This document shows positions 1 to 8,880 of a DNA stretch of 64,000 nt, one piece after another. A model generated the notes under the pieces. It had not been told where the DNA came from and made no database searches. It saw only the letters and a list, made by a program, of their open reading frames with translations. Numbering within the stretch: the first letter of the stretch is position 1; the number at the start of each line of letters is the position of its first letter. The DNA is from Pseudoroseomonas cervicalis. GTDB lineage: Bacteria; Pseudomonadota; Alphaproteobacteria; Acetobacterales; Acetobacteraceae. Made by a program: the position numbers and the translations under genes. The DNA lies in contig NZ_JAUTAJ010000004.1 in the NCBI RefSeq assembly GCF_030818485.1, positions 909,001 through 973,000 on the forward strand, read 5' to 3'.

Positions 1-53
1 CGCCGCAGCGCGTCGCGCGAGGGCAGCGGGGCCGGGGGCGTCTCCCCGGCCAC
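1..53 (-). CDS. rnr: Probable ribonuclease R, N-terminal start only
   Basis: On the minus strand a GTG codon two bases after the topA stop opens a frame reading VAGETPPAPLPSRDALRR before the window ends. The LPSRDAL stretch resembles the start of RNase R proteins, and rnr commonly follows topA in alphaproteobacteria. Only 17 codons are visible, so the call rests on that short match and on gene order; it would be a 3'-5' exoribonuclease. Confidence 0.4.
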   Translation of the reverse strand, partial: MAGETPPAPLPSRDALR

Positions 54-55
54 GC

Positions 56-2812
56 CTACGCCTTCGCCTTGGCGGCTGCCTTGGCCTTGGCCGGAGCCTT
101 CGCCGCCGCCTTCGGCTTGGCCGCGACGCTCTTCGCCGCAGCCGCCTTCGGCGCGGCCTTGGTGGCGGCCGCCTTGGCCGGCGCCTTGCGGGCCGGCTTG
201 GCCGTCTCGGTGCCCTCGGCCGCAGGGGCCGCCTTTGCGGTGCGCGCCTTGCCCTTGGCGGCGCCCTTCTTGGCGCCCAGCGGCGGCAGCTTCTTGCCCT
301 TCTCGGCCAGCAGCTGCACCGCCTGCTCCAGGGAGATCTCCTCCATGGTCAGGTTGCGCGGCAGGCTGGCCACCATGCCGGCATGCTGGGCGTAGGGGCC
401 GAAGCGGCCGCGCTTGATCTCCACCGGCTCGCCATCCCTCGGATGCGGGCCCATGCTGCGCAGCTTCGCCTTGGCGTCCGCCAGCAGCGCCACGGCGCGG
501 TTGATGCCGACGGTCAGCACGTCGTCATCCTTGTCGAGCGACTTGTAGATGCTGCCCATCTTCACATAGGGGCCGAAGCGGCCGATGGCGGCGGAGATCT
601 CCTCCCCCGTCTCCGGATGCAGGCCGACGATGCGCGGCAGGGCCAGCAGCGCCAGCGCCCGGTCGAGATCGAGTGTATCCGGGTCCATGCCGCGCGCCAG
701 GCTGGCTCGCTTCGGCTTGGTCGGCTTGCCCTTGGCATCCGTGCCGCCCTCGCCGAGCTGCACATAGAGGCCATAGGGGCCACGGCGCAGCGTCACCGGC
801 GCGCCGGTCACCGGATCGGTGCCCAGCTCCTTGATGCCGCCGGCCAGCGCGCCCTCCTGCTCGGCTTCCGCACCGGAAACCGACAGCGGGCGGGTGTGGC
901 GGCATTCCGGATAGTTGGAGCAGCCGATGAAGGCGCCATTGCGCCCCAGCCGCAGGCCGAGCCTTCCATTGCCGCAGGCCGGGCAGGCGCGCGGGTCGCC
1001 GCCATCGGCCGGGGCGGGGAAGAAATGCGGCCCCAGCTCCTCATCCAGCGCGTCGATGACCTCGCTGATGGTGAGGTCCTTGGTGGCGGCGATGGCGGCG
1101 TTGAAGTCGCGCCAGAACTGCCGCATCACCTCCCGCCACTCGGCGCGGCCGCCGGAGATGTCGTCGAGCTGCTCCTCCAGCGTCGCGGTGAAGCCGGTAT
1201 TGACGTAGCGCTCGAAGAAATTGACCAGGAAGGCGGTGACCAGCCGGCCGCGGTCCTCCGGCACGAAGCGCCGCTTGTCCAGCTTCACATAGTCGCGGTC
1301 CTGCAGTGTCTGCAGGATGGAGGCGTAGGTGGAGGGGCGGCCGATGCCGAGCTCCTCCATCTTTTTCACCAGGCTCGCCTCGGAATAGCGCGGCGGCGGC
1401 TGGGTGAAGTGCTGGTCGGCCTGGGCGGCGGAGAGCTTCGCCGGATCCTTCTCCCGCATCGGCGGCAGGGTGCGGGTGTCCTCCTCCTCGCCGGCGCTGG
1501 CACCGGCCGGGGCGTCGTCCACATCCTCGCGGTAGAGCTTGAGGAAGCCGTCGAAGGCGATGACGCTGCCATTGGCGCGCAGCCGCGCCCGGCCGGCCTC
1601 GTCGGCCAGATCGACCACGGTCTGGTCCAGCTCGGCCGACTGCATCTGGCTGGCCACGGCGCGCTTCCAGACCAGCTCGTAGAGCCGGCGCTGCTCGGGG
1701 TTCAGGAAGCGGGCCACCTGCTCCGGCGTGCGGGTCACGTCGGTGGGGCGGATCGCCTCATGCGCCTCCTGCGCGTTCTTGGCCTTGGAGGAATATTCAC
1801 GCGGCGCGGCCGGGATGTAGTCGGGGCCGAAGCTCTCCTTCACATGGTCGCGGATGGCGAACATCGCCTCCCGCGCCATCTGCACGCCGTCGGTCCGCAT
1901 ATAGGTGATCAGGCCGACCGTCTCGCCCTGCATCTCCACGCCCTCGTAGAGCTGCTGCGCCAGGCGCATGGTCTGCTGCGCGCCGAAGCCGAGCTTGCGC
2001 GAGCTCTCCTGCTGCAGGGTGGAGGTGGTGAAGGGCGGCGGCGGGTTGCGCCGGCTGCGCTTCTTCTCGACGCTGGCGATGCTGAAGCGCCCGGCCTCCA
2101 CCGCGGCCTTGGCGCGCATCGCGCCGGCCTCGTCCGGCAGGTCGAACTGGTCGAGCTTCTTCCCCTCAAGATGCGTCAGCCGGGCGGAGAAGGGGGCGGC
2201 GTCGGCGGTGAGGAAGCGCCCCTCCACCGTCCAGTATTCCCGGGCCCGGAAGACCTCGATCTCCGCCTCGCGCTCGCAGATCAGCCGCAGCGCGACCGAT
2301 TGCACGCGCCCCGCCGAGCGGCTGCCCGGCAGCTTGCGCCACAGCACGGGGGAGAGGGTGAAGCCCACCAGGTAGTCCAGCGCGCGGCGGGCCAGATAGG
2401 CCTCGATCAGCGGGGTATCCAGGTCGCGCGGATGCGCCAGCGCGTGCTGCACGGCGCGCTTGGTGATCTCGTTGAAGGTGATGCGATGGACCTGCACCCC
2501 CTTCAGCACGCCCTTCTGGCGCAGCATCTCCTGGACGTGCCAAGAGATCGCCTCGCCCTCGCGATCAGGGTCGGTGGCGAGGTAGAGGTTGCGGGCGCCG
2601 CGCAGCGCCTTGGCGATGGCGGCGACCTGCTTCTCGCCCCGGTCCTCGGAGCTCCAATCCATCGCGAAGTCTTCCTCGGGACGGACGCTGCCATCCTTGG
2701 GCGGCAGGTCGCGCACATGGCCGAAGCTGGCCAGCACCGTGAAATCCTGCCCGAGATACTTGTTGATGGTCTTCGCCTTGGCCGGCGATTCGACGACGAC
2801 GACGTCGGTCAT
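56..2812 (-). CDS. topA: DNA topoisomerase I
   Basis: Type IA topoisomerase of 918 residues that relaxes negative supercoils by cutting and rejoining one strand. The N-terminal TOPRIM domain begins with VVVESPAKAKTI and carries the acidic triad in DPDREGE (about residue 81). The active-site tyrosine is Y304 in LITYMRTDG. A zinc-ribbon with CPAC...C...C (about residues 612-640) is followed by repeated ribbon-like domains without cysteines (GPYGLYVQ, GRFGPYVK, GRFGPYAQ). The last 60 residues are almost only Ala, Lys and Pro, a basic tail common in GC-rich alphaproteobacteria. It lies downstream of dprA in the same direction. Start ATG at 2812; family identification is firm. Confidence 0.97.
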   Translation of the reverse strand: MTDVVVVESPAKAKTINKYLGQDFTVLASFGHVRDLPPKDGSVRPEEDFAMDWSSEDRGEKQVAAIAKALRGARNLYLATDPDREGEAISWHVQEMLRQKGVLKGVQVHRITFNEITKRAVQHALAHPRDLDTPLIEAYLARRALDYLVGFTLSPVLWRKLPGSRSAGRVQSVALRLICEREAEIEVFRAREYWTVEGRFLTADAAPFSARLTHLEGKKLDQFDLPDEAGAMRAKAAVEAGRFSIASVEKKRSRRNPPPPFTTSTLQQESSRKLGFGAQQTMRLAQQLYEGVEMQGETVGLITYMRTDGVQMAREAMFAIRDHVKESFGPDYIPAAPREYSSKAKNAQEAHEAIRPTDVTRTPEQVARFLNPEQRRLYELVWKRAVASQMQSAELDQTVVDLADEAGRARLRANGSVIAFDGFLKLYREDVDDAPAGASAGEEEDTRTLPPMREKDPAKLSAAQADQHFTQPPPRYSEASLVKKMEELGIGRPSTYASILQTLQDRDYVKLDKRRFVPEDRGRLVTAFLVNFFERYVNTGFTATLEEQLDDISGGRAEWREVMRQFWRDFNAAIAATKDLTISEVIDALDEELGPHFFPAPADGGDPRACPACGNGRLGLRLGRNGAFIGCSNYPECRHTRPLSVSGAEAEQEGALAGGIKELGTDPVTGAPVTLRRGPYGLYVQLGEGGTDAKGKPTKPKRASLARGMDPDTLDLDRALALLALPRIVGLHPETGEEISAAIGRFGPYVKMGSIYKSLDKDDDVLTVGINRAVALLADAKAKLRSMGPHPRDGEPVEIKRGRFGPYAQHAGMVASLPRNLTMEEISLEQAVQLLAEKGKKLPPLGAKKGAAKGKARTAKAAPAAEGTETAKPARKAPAKAAATKAAPKAAAAKSVAAKPKAAAKAPAKAKAAAKAKA

Positions 2813-2869
2813 GGCGGGTGCGGTGCGCTCTCTCTTGTCGCCTGCGGGCGTTGCGGCCTGGCGGTGTCT

Positions 2870-3964
2870 TTACCGTAATCCGCTGCGGACCACGCGGTTG
2901 CCTGGAAGGGTTTCGATCCGCCCTTCCAGCTCCAGATCGAGCAGGAGCGCCTGCACCGCAGCGGCAGAGAGGTGGCAGCGTCGCAACAGCTCGTCAACCA
3001 CAACCGGAGAACTCCCTATCAGATCAAGCAGTTGTCCGGCCTCGTCGGAGGCGGCGGCCAGCGGCAGGGCGGCTTCCACCGGCGCCGGGCGGCGCGCCGC
3101 CACCCCTGGACGGCGCGGTGCGGCGGGCAGGGTGTCGAGCACGTCCTGCGCCCGCTCGGTCAGCTGGGCGCCGTGCCGCAGCAGGTCGTTGGAGCCGGCG
3201 CAGCGCGGGTCGAGCGGGCTGCCCGGCACCGCATAGACCTCCCGCCCGGCCTCCAGCGCCAGCCTGGCGGTCATCAGCGTGCCGGAGCGCAGCCCGGCCT
3301 CGATCACCACCACCCCCAGGCTGAGGCCGGCGATGATGCGGTTGCGGCGCGGGAAATGCCGGGCGATGGGCGCGGTGCCGAGCGGCGCCTCGGCCAGCAC
3401 CAGCCCGCGCTCGGCGATCAGCGCCTGCAGCTCGGCATGCTCGGGCGGGTAGGCGCGGTCCAGACCGCCGGGGATGACGGCGATGGTAGCCCCGCCGCGC
3501 AGCGCGCCGCGATGCGCCGCCCCATCCACCCCGCGCGCCAGGCCGGATGTGACCACCAGCCCGGCTTCGGCCAGCGCCTCGGCCAGGTCTTCCGCCATGC
3601 GGCGGCCGAGGGCGGAGGCGTTGCGGGCGCCGACCAGCGCCACCTGCGGCTGCAGCAGCAGCGCCGGATCGCCGATGCAGGCCAGGGCCGGCGGGGCGCT
3701 GTCCAGCTCGGCCAGCAGGGGCGGGTAGCCGGGCTCGCCCAGGAAGAGGAAACGTCCGCCCATGCCCTCCACCTCCTCCATCTCGCGGTGGATGGCGTCG
3801 GCAGGGGGCGGGGCCAGGCTGAAGCCGCGCTGCGGCAGGGTGGGAAGGGCGTCCAGCGCGGCCTCGGCGGAGCCATGGCGTTCGAGCAGGCGGCGGAAGG
3901 TGAGGGGGCCGACCCCCTCCGTCCGCGCCAGGCGCAGAAGCGACAGCGCCGCCCTTGGCTTCAC
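2870..3964 (-). CDS. dprA: DNA-processing protein DprA
   Basis: Protein of 364 residues that loads RecA onto incoming single-stranded DNA during transformation. The Rossmann-like core holds VGARNASALGRRMAEDLA (about 111-128), TSGLARGVDGAAHRGAL (139-154) and a GGLDRAYPPEH segment, all DprA hallmarks. The C-terminal 60 residues look like the winged-helix DML1 domain (LLDLIGSSPVVVDELLRRC). The start is GTG at 3964, inside a GTGA overlap with the plsY stop, implying translational coupling. The dprA-topA order is widespread in alphaproteobacteria. Confidence 0.95.
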   Translation of the reverse strand: MKPRAALSLLRLARTEGVGPLTFRRLLERHGSAEAALDALPTLPQRGFSLAPPPADAIHREMEEVEGMGGRFLFLGEPGYPPLLAELDSAPPALACIGDPALLLQPQVALVGARNASALGRRMAEDLAEALAEAGLVVTSGLARGVDGAAHRGALRGGATIAVIPGGLDRAYPPEHAELQALIAERGLVLAEAPLGTAPIARHFPRRNRIIAGLSLGVVVIEAGLRSGTLMTARLALEAGREVYAVPGSPLDPRCAGSNDLLRHGAQLTERAQDVLDTLPAAPRRPGVAARRPAPVEAALPLAAASDEAGQLLDLIGSSPVVVDELLRRCHLSAAAVQALLLDLELEGRIETLPGNRVVRSGLR

Positions 3965-4548
3965 CTTTTCTTCTCGCCGATCCTCGGTTCGGTGCCGGCC
4001 ATCAGGCGGCGGATATTCTCATGATGCCGGGCGATGATCAGCAGCGCCAGCACCAAGGCGAAACCGGCCAGCAGAAAATCACCCGAGAGGAGAGCGACGA
4101 CCGGCGCCGCGGCGCAGGCGGTGAGCGCTGAGGCGGAGGAGATGCGCGTCACCCTGGCCATCACCAGCCACAGCACGGCGCAGATCAGCCCCACCCACCA
4201 GGCGGCGGCCAGCAGCACGCCGGCGCCGGTGGCCACGCCCTTGCCGCCCTTGAAGCCCAGCCAGACGGGAAAGAGATGGCCGATCAGCGCGGCGAGGCCG
4301 GCGACCAGCCCGGCCTCCCGCCCCCAGAGCGCCCCCAGCAGCAGCACCGGCACCACGCCCTTCAGCGCGTCCAGCAGCAGCGTCGCCGCCGCCACCTTCT
4401 TGTTGCCGGTGCGCAGCACATTGGTGGCGCCAATATTGCCGCTGCCGATCTGGCGGATATCGCCGAGGCCGGCGGCGCGCGTCAGCAGCAGCCCATAGGG
4501 CACCGAGCCGGAGAGATAGCCGAGCAGGGCCGCCAGCAGCAGCATCAT
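3961..4548 (-). CDS. plsY: Glycerol-3-phosphate acyltransferase PlsY
   Basis: Integral membrane acyltransferase of 195 residues that moves an acyl group from acyl-phosphate to glycerol-3-phosphate, the first step of phospholipid synthesis. The PlsY motifs are all present: SGSVPYG near the N-terminus, SGNIGATNV (about 37-45) and FKGGKGVAT (about 94-102), within five or so hydrophobic segments. An open frame continues far upstream, but homology begins at MMLLLAALLGYLSGS. The ATG at 4548 overlaps the stop of the pyrC-like gene (ATGA), and its own stop overlaps the dprA GTG, so three genes are chained by 4-base overlaps. Confidence 0.96.
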   Translation of the reverse strand: MMLLLAALLGYLSGSVPYGLLLTRAAGLGDIRQIGSGNIGATNVLRTGNKKVAAATLLLDALKGVVPVLLLGALWGREAGLVAGLAALIGHLFPVWLGFKGGKGVATGAGVLLAAAWWVGLICAVLWLVMARVTRISSASALTACAAAPVVALLSGDFLLAGFALVLALLIIARHHENIRRLMAGTEPRIGEKKR

Positions 4549-5831
4549 GCGCCGAACACCCGGCGGCCGGCCTTCCAGGTGCCGAGCACCTTGCCCTCCA
4601 GCGCCCGCCCGTCGAAGGGCGAGTTCTGCGCCTTGCCGGGCAGCCGGCCGGATTCGACCTTCCAGGCCCGCTCCGGATGGAACAGCACCAGGTCGGCCGG
4701 CGCGCCGCGCTCCAGCCGCCCCACCGGCAGGCCGAGCAGGTCGGCCGGGCGGCTGGTCAGCAGCGCCAGCGCGGCGCTGAGCGAAAGATCGCCCCCATGC
4801 ACCCGCGCCAGGGTGATGCCGAGCAGGGTGGCGAGCCCGGTGCCGCCGGCCGAGGCCTGGGCGAAGGGCAGGCGCTTGTCGTCCGGATCGGCCGGCTGGT
4901 GGTCGGAGGCGATGGCATCGATCGTGCCATCGGCGAGTGCGGCCACCACCGCCAGCCGGTCCGCCTCCCGCCGCAGCGGGGGCGAGAGCTTGGCATAGGT
5001 GCGGAAATCGCCGATCGCCGTCTCGTTCAGGTCGAAATAGGGCGGCGCGGTGTCGCAGGTGACGGCCAGCCCCTCCGCCTTGGCGCGGCGGATCAGCTCG
5101 AGCGCCTCGGCGGTGGAGACATGGGCGAAATGCACATGGCCGCCGGTGAGGCGGGCGAGCGCGATGTCGCGCGCCACCATCATCGATTCGGCCGCCGGCG
5201 GGATGCCGGGCAGGCCGAGGCGGGTGGCGAGTTCGCCCTCGGTCGCGGCGCCGCCGCGGGCCAGGCTCGGCTCCTCCGGATGCTGCACGACGAAGCTGCC
5301 GAAGGCCCGGGCGTAGGACAGGGCCAGGCGCATGGTGCGGGCGCTGGCGATCGCCTTGGTGCCATCGGTGAAGGCGATGGCGCCGGCCTCCTTCAGCAGG
5401 CCGAACTCGGCTATCTCCTGCCCGGCGCAGCCCTTGGTGGCGGCGCCATAGGGCAGGACGGACAGGCTGCCGGTGGCCTCGCCCTTGCTGCGGACGAATT
5501 GCACCAGGGCCGGATCGTCCAGCACCGGCTGGGTCTCGGGCAGGGCGCAGAGGGTGGTGATGCCGCCCGCCGCCGCGGCCTGGGCCGCCGATTCGATGGT
5601 CTCGCGATACTCGGCGCCCGGCTCGCCCAGGGCGGCGCGGAGGTCGACCAGGCCGGGGGCCAGCACGGCGCCGCCGCAATCGATCACCTCGGCCCCGTCG
5701 GGCTGGCCCAGGCTGCCGCCATGGTCGGCGATGACGCCGCGGCTGACCAGCAGGCTGCCCGGCGCGTCCAGCCCGGTGGCCGGGTCCAGTAGGCGGGCAT
5801 TGACGAAGATCGTGTCAGGCATGGGGGTCAT
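4545..5831 (-). CDS. pyrX: Dihydroorotase-like protein, probably catalytically dead (PyrX/PyrC')
   Basis: Amidohydrolase-fold protein of 428 residues related to dihydroorotase, directly downstream of pyrB. In active enzymes the first strand ends D-x-H-x-H and binds zinc; here the site reads GLVDLRAALGEPG, so both histidines are replaced (R65 and A67). Later positions (HVHFAHVST and ASDHQPAD) are partly kept. In Pseudomonas a histidine-less PyrC' is needed as a structural partner of PyrB and does no hydrolysis, so the same role is inferred here, with the working dihydroorotase elsewhere. Start ATG 5831 (alternative 5822) overlaps the pyrB stop by one base. Confidence 0.85.
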   Translation of the reverse strand: MTPMPDTIFVNARLLDPATGLDAPGSLLVSRGVIADHGGSLGQPDGAEVIDCGGAVLAPGLVDLRAALGEPGAEYRETIESAAQAAAAGGITTLCALPETQPVLDDPALVQFVRSKGEATGSLSVLPYGAATKGCAGQEIAEFGLLKEAGAIAFTDGTKAIASARTMRLALSYARAFGSFVVQHPEEPSLARGGAATEGELATRLGLPGIPPAAESMMVARDIALARLTGGHVHFAHVSTAEALELIRRAKAEGLAVTCDTAPPYFDLNETAIGDFRTYAKLSPPLRREADRLAVVAALADGTIDAIASDHQPADPDDKRLPFAQASAGGTGLATLLGITLARVHGGDLSLSAALALLTSRPADLLGLPVGRLERGAPADLVLFHPERAWKVESGRLPGKAQNSPFDGRALEGKVLGTWKAGRRVFGA

Positions 5832-6775
5832 CACAGCCGGGAGTTCCGCCGCGCGTTGCGGGAGAGGATGTCGAGCACCGCCATGCGGACGGCGACGCCC
5901 ATCTCCACCTGTTCGCCGATCACGCTGCGCGCCGGGTCGTCGGCGATGGCGCTGTCGATCTCGACGCCACGGTTCATCGGGCCCGGATGCATGACGATGG
6001 CATCCGGCCTGGCCACCGCCAGCTTGGCGGCGTCGAGGCCGTAGAAGCGGAAATACTCCCGCGCCGAGGGGATCAGCCCGCCCGCCATGCGCTCCTTCTG
6101 CAGGCGCAGCATCATCACGACATCGGCGTCCTTCAGCCCCGCCTTCATGTCGTGGAACACCTCGACACCGAGGCGGGTCGCCTCGGCCGGCATCAGGGTC
6201 GGCGGCCCGACCAGGCGGACGCGGCAATTCATCGCCAGCAGCAGATGGATGTTGCTGCGGGCGACGCGGCTATGCGCCACGTCGCCGCAGATGGCGACCA
6301 CCAGATTCTCCAGCTGGCCCTTGCGGCGGCGGATGGTCAGCGCGTCCAGCAGCGCCTGGGTCGGGTGCTCATGCGTGCCGTCGCCGGCATTGATCACCGC
6401 GGCATCCACCTTGCGGCTGAGCAGCGCCGGCGCGCCCGACTGGGCGTGCCGCACCACCAGCAGGTCGCAATGCATGGCGTTCAGGGTGGCTGCGGTGTCG
6501 AGCAGCGTCTCCCCCTTGTTCACGCTGCTGGTGGAGACCGTCATGTTGACGATGTCCGCCCCCAGCCGCTTGCCCGCCAGCTCGAAGCTGGTGCGGGTGC
6601 GGGTGCTGTCCTCGAAGAACAGGTTGATCAGGGTGCGGCCCTTCAACAGGTCCCGCTGGGTCTTCCCGCTGCGGTTCAGCAGGGCATAGGATTCCGCCAG
6701 ATCCAGCAGATCGGCGATGTAAGGCGGCTCCAGGCCTTCGAGGGCCAGGAGGTGCCGGTGAGGATATGGCAGCAT
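5831..6775 (-). CDS. pyrB: Aspartate carbamoyltransferase catalytic subunit
   Basis: Catalyses carbamoyl phosphate plus aspartate to carbamoyl-aspartate in pyrimidine synthesis. The 314-residue protein has the carbamoyl-phosphate loop STRTRTSFE (57-65), the HPTQALLD motif and the aspartate-side [11 protein letters not shown] segment. The frame is open to 6826, but family members start near [10 protein letters not shown], so ATG 6775 is preferred. It is coupled to the pyrC-like gene by a TGATG overlap, consistent with the two products forming one complex. Confidence 0.96.
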   Translation of the reverse strand: MLPYPHRHLLALEGLEPPYIADLLDLAESYALLNRSGKTQRDLLKGRTLINLFFEDSTRTRTSFELAGKRLGADIVNMTVSTSSVNKGETLLDTAATLNAMHCDLLVVRHAQSGAPALLSRKVDAAVINAGDGTHEHPTQALLDALTIRRRKGQLENLVVAICGDVAHSRVARSNIHLLLAMNCRVRLVGPPTLMPAEATRLGVEVFHDMKAGLKDADVVMMLRLQKERMAGGLIPSAREYFRFYGLDAAKLAVARPDAIVMHPGPMNRGVEIDSAIADDPARSVIGEQVEMGVAVRMAVLDILSRNARRNSRL

Positions 6776-6852
6776 GAGGACCAGTCCGGCTAGAGGCGGG
6801 GGACCATACCGACCTGCGGCGCCCACCGGAAGGCCCTGGCCGGGGGAGGCGG

Positions 6853-7998
6853 CTACTCCTCGGGCGGCGCCAGGCGCGGCAGGCTGAGCAGCAGGCGCAG
6901 CAGCTCGCCCTGCCGGTTGGTGCCGGTCTTGGCCAGCAGCGACTGCACCTGGCTGCGGATGGTGGTCAGACGCACGCCGCGCGCCATCGCCACCTCCTCG
7001 ACGCTGAGGCCGGTGGCGAGGCTGGCGGCCACCTCCGCCTCCGCCCGGGTGACGTTGAACATGGCCATCACCTGATCGCCCAGCTGCCCCGGCGCGGCAT
7101 TGGGGTCGGAGGCCAGCAGCAGCGCCAGGGGGCCCGGCACCTGCGGCCGGTCGGGCAGCGGCAGGCGGAAGGGCACCAGCATCAGCGCCAGCGCCAGATG
7201 CCCGTCGGCGCTGGTGCAGCGCATCGAGCCGGCGCGCGCCGGCTGGCCGGCGGTCGCCTGGCCCAGCAGCGTGGCGAACATCGCATCGGCCGAGGGCTGC
7301 AGCAGCCGCAGCCGCCCGCCGCCGGCCTGCAGCATCGGCCCGCCGCGGCGCAGCAGCATGCGCCGCCCGGCCCGGTTCATGAAGATGCAGCGCCGGTCGG
7401 CGCGCAGGATGGCGATGCCGCTCGGCAGCTCGTCCAGCGCGGCATAGCCGACCCGCGCGAGGGTGCGGCTGGCCAGCAGCTGCTCCTCCACCTTCAGCGC
7501 GCGCAGCAGATGCGGCCAGAGGATCTGCAGCGTGGCCATCTGCTCCGGCGTGTAGGGGCCCATCTCCCTCGCCCGGTGCAGGCCGAGGATCAGGGTCTGG
7601 TCGCCCAGCGGCGCCTCCCCCCCCGCGACATAGAAGGCATTGCCCATGCCCGGGCGCAGCAGGTCGTTGTAGAATTCGGAGGCCTCGACCTCGGCATCGG
7701 ACAGGTAGTTCTGGGTGTAGAAGACCTGCCCCTGCATGTTGCGGTCCAGCCGCAGCAGGGCGATGTCGCGGCTGAAGAAATGCTCGCGATAGGCGCGCCT
7801 CACCTCGGGCGGGATGTTCAGCGTGGCCAGGATGGTGGGGCGGGAGAGCGTGCCACCCTCCCGGTGCATCGCCACATTCTGGGCGCCGATCAGCGTGGCC
7901 AGGCTGCGGAGTATGGCGTTCCAGCCCTCCTCCGGGCCGCCGCCCGTCGCGAGGTCGTAAAGATCGCCGATCAGACCGTGAAGACTGGCCTCAGCCAT
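6853..7998 (-). CDS. LuxR-family transcriptional regulator
   Basis: Protein of 381 residues with a C-terminal LuxR/FixJ helix-turn-helix ([23 protein letters not shown], then [21 protein letters not shown]). The first 300 residues have no motif I recognise; they resemble the long sensory N-termini of orphan LuxR regulators in Rhodospirillales. The frame opens at 8028, but ATG 7998 ([17 protein letters not shown]) looks the more natural start. No signal partner or obvious target is adjacent, so its ligand and regulon are unknown. Confidence 0.8.
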   Translation of the reverse strand: MAEASLHGLIGDLYDLATGGGPEEGWNAILRSLATLIGAQNVAMHREGGTLSRPTILATLNIPPEVRRAYREHFFSRDIALLRLDRNMQGQVFYTQNYLSDAEVEASEFYNDLLRPGMGNAFYVAGGEAPLGDQTLILGLHRAREMGPYTPEQMATLQILWPHLLRALKVEEQLLASRTLARVGYAALDELPSGIAILRADRRCIFMNRAGRRMLLRRGGPMLQAGGGRLRLLQPSADAMFATLLGQATAGQPARAGSMRCTSADGHLALALMLVPFRLPLPDRPQVPGPLALLLASDPNAAPGQLGDQVMAMFNVTRAEAEVAASLATGLSVEEVAMARGVRLTTIRSQVQSLLAKTGTNRQGELLRLLLSLPRLAPPEE

Positions 7999-8040
7999 GC
8001 CGGACCGTGTCGTTCCGCATCGGGACACTATAGGGAAACG

Positions 8041-8520
8041 TCAAGAACCTGGCCAGGATTGCGCGCTGGCGTCGAGAGCCGCCTGCAGCATATAGGCCGC
8101 GGCGGCCGCATCCACCGCCTTGGCCCGCTTGGCGCGCGTCAGATCGGCCTCCTGGATCAGCATGCGGTTGACGGCGGAGGAGGAGAGCCGCTCATCCCAC
8201 AGCGCGGAGGGCAGGCCGGTCGCCTCGGACAATGCGCGAGCCCAGTCCTTGGCGGCCTGCGCGGCCGGGCCGAAGCTGCCATCGAGGCCAAGCGGCAGCC
8301 CGACCACCAGCCCGCCAGCGCCCTCCCGCGCCGCGATGGCGCCGATCTCGGCCGCATTGGCGGCCAGCTTGCCGCGCGCCAGGCCGCGATAGGGGCTGGC
8401 CAGCATCAGCGTCACATCCGACAGGGCGATGCCGATGATCTTCTTGCCGGGATCCAGGCCGATCAGCCGCTGGCCGGGGGAAAGGGCGGCGCGAAGCTCG
8501 CTCAGGTTGATGATGGGCAT
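8041..8520 (-). CDS. ruvX: Putative Holliday junction resolvase / pre-16S rRNA nuclease YqgF
   Basis: RNase H-fold protein of 159 residues. The family signature GLDPGKKIIGIALSD appears early, followed by VVGLPLGLDGS and WDERLSS, with acidic residues at the expected places. YqgF matures the 5' end of 16S rRNA and was earlier proposed to resolve Holliday junctions. Start ATG 8520; a long antisense-looking extension of this frame to 9810 covers gatC/gatA and is not real. It diverges from gatC with 69 bases between the starts. Confidence 0.92.
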   Translation of the reverse strand: MPIINLSELRAALSPGQRLIGLDPGKKIIGIALSDVTLMLASPYRGLARGKLAANAAEIGAIAAREGAGGLVVGLPLGLDGSFGPAAQAAKDWARALSEATGLPSALWDERLSSSAVNRMLIQEADLTRAKRAKAVDAAAAAYMLQAALDASAQSWPGS

Positions 8521-8589
8521 GGCGGTGTTTATGGTCCGCCCCCGTTTGCGCGCAAACCTGACCTGACCATTTCCGGAAGAAAACACAGA

Positions 8590-8877
8590 ATGTCGCTCGA
8601 CACCGCCACAGTCCGGCGCGTCGCCTCGCTCGCCCGCCTCAGGGTGGAGGAGCAGGATCTGCCGCGCCTCGAGGCCGAACTGAACGGGATCCTGGGCTGG
8701 ATCGAGCAGCTGCAGGCCGTCGACACCAGCGGCGTGGAGCCGATGGCGGGCGGCGGGGCCGAGCGGCTCCGCCTGCGCGAGGACAAGGTGACGGATGGCG
8801 ACCTGCAGCAGCAGGTGCTGGCCAATGCCCCGGACCGTGCCGACGCCTTCTTCGCCGTGCCCAAGGTGGTGGAGTAA
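8590..8877 (+). CDS. gatC: Asp/Glu-tRNA amidotransferase subunit C
   Basis: Small 95-residue subunit that holds GatA and GatB together in the complex converting Glu-tRNA(Gln) or Asp-tRNA(Asn) to the amide form. It opens with MSLDTATVRRVASLARLRV and ends with DAFFAVPKVVE, both typical of GatC. Start ATG 8590 is at the end of a 69-base divergent spacer. gatA follows after three bases, so the genes form an operon. Confidence 0.95.
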   Translation: MSLDTATVRRVASLARLRVEEQDLPRLEAELNGILGWIEQLQAVDTSGVEPMAGGGAERLRLREDKVTDGDLQQQVLANAPDRADAFFAVPKVVE

Positions 8878-8880
8878 GCC

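Noticed and set aside
383..2878. 831-residue open frame opposite topA
   Set aside because: It is a codon-bias shadow of topA in GC-rich DNA; its product is low-complexity and without family features. The same holds for long frames opposite pyrC, uvrA, fruB, gyrA and the fused dehydrogenase.
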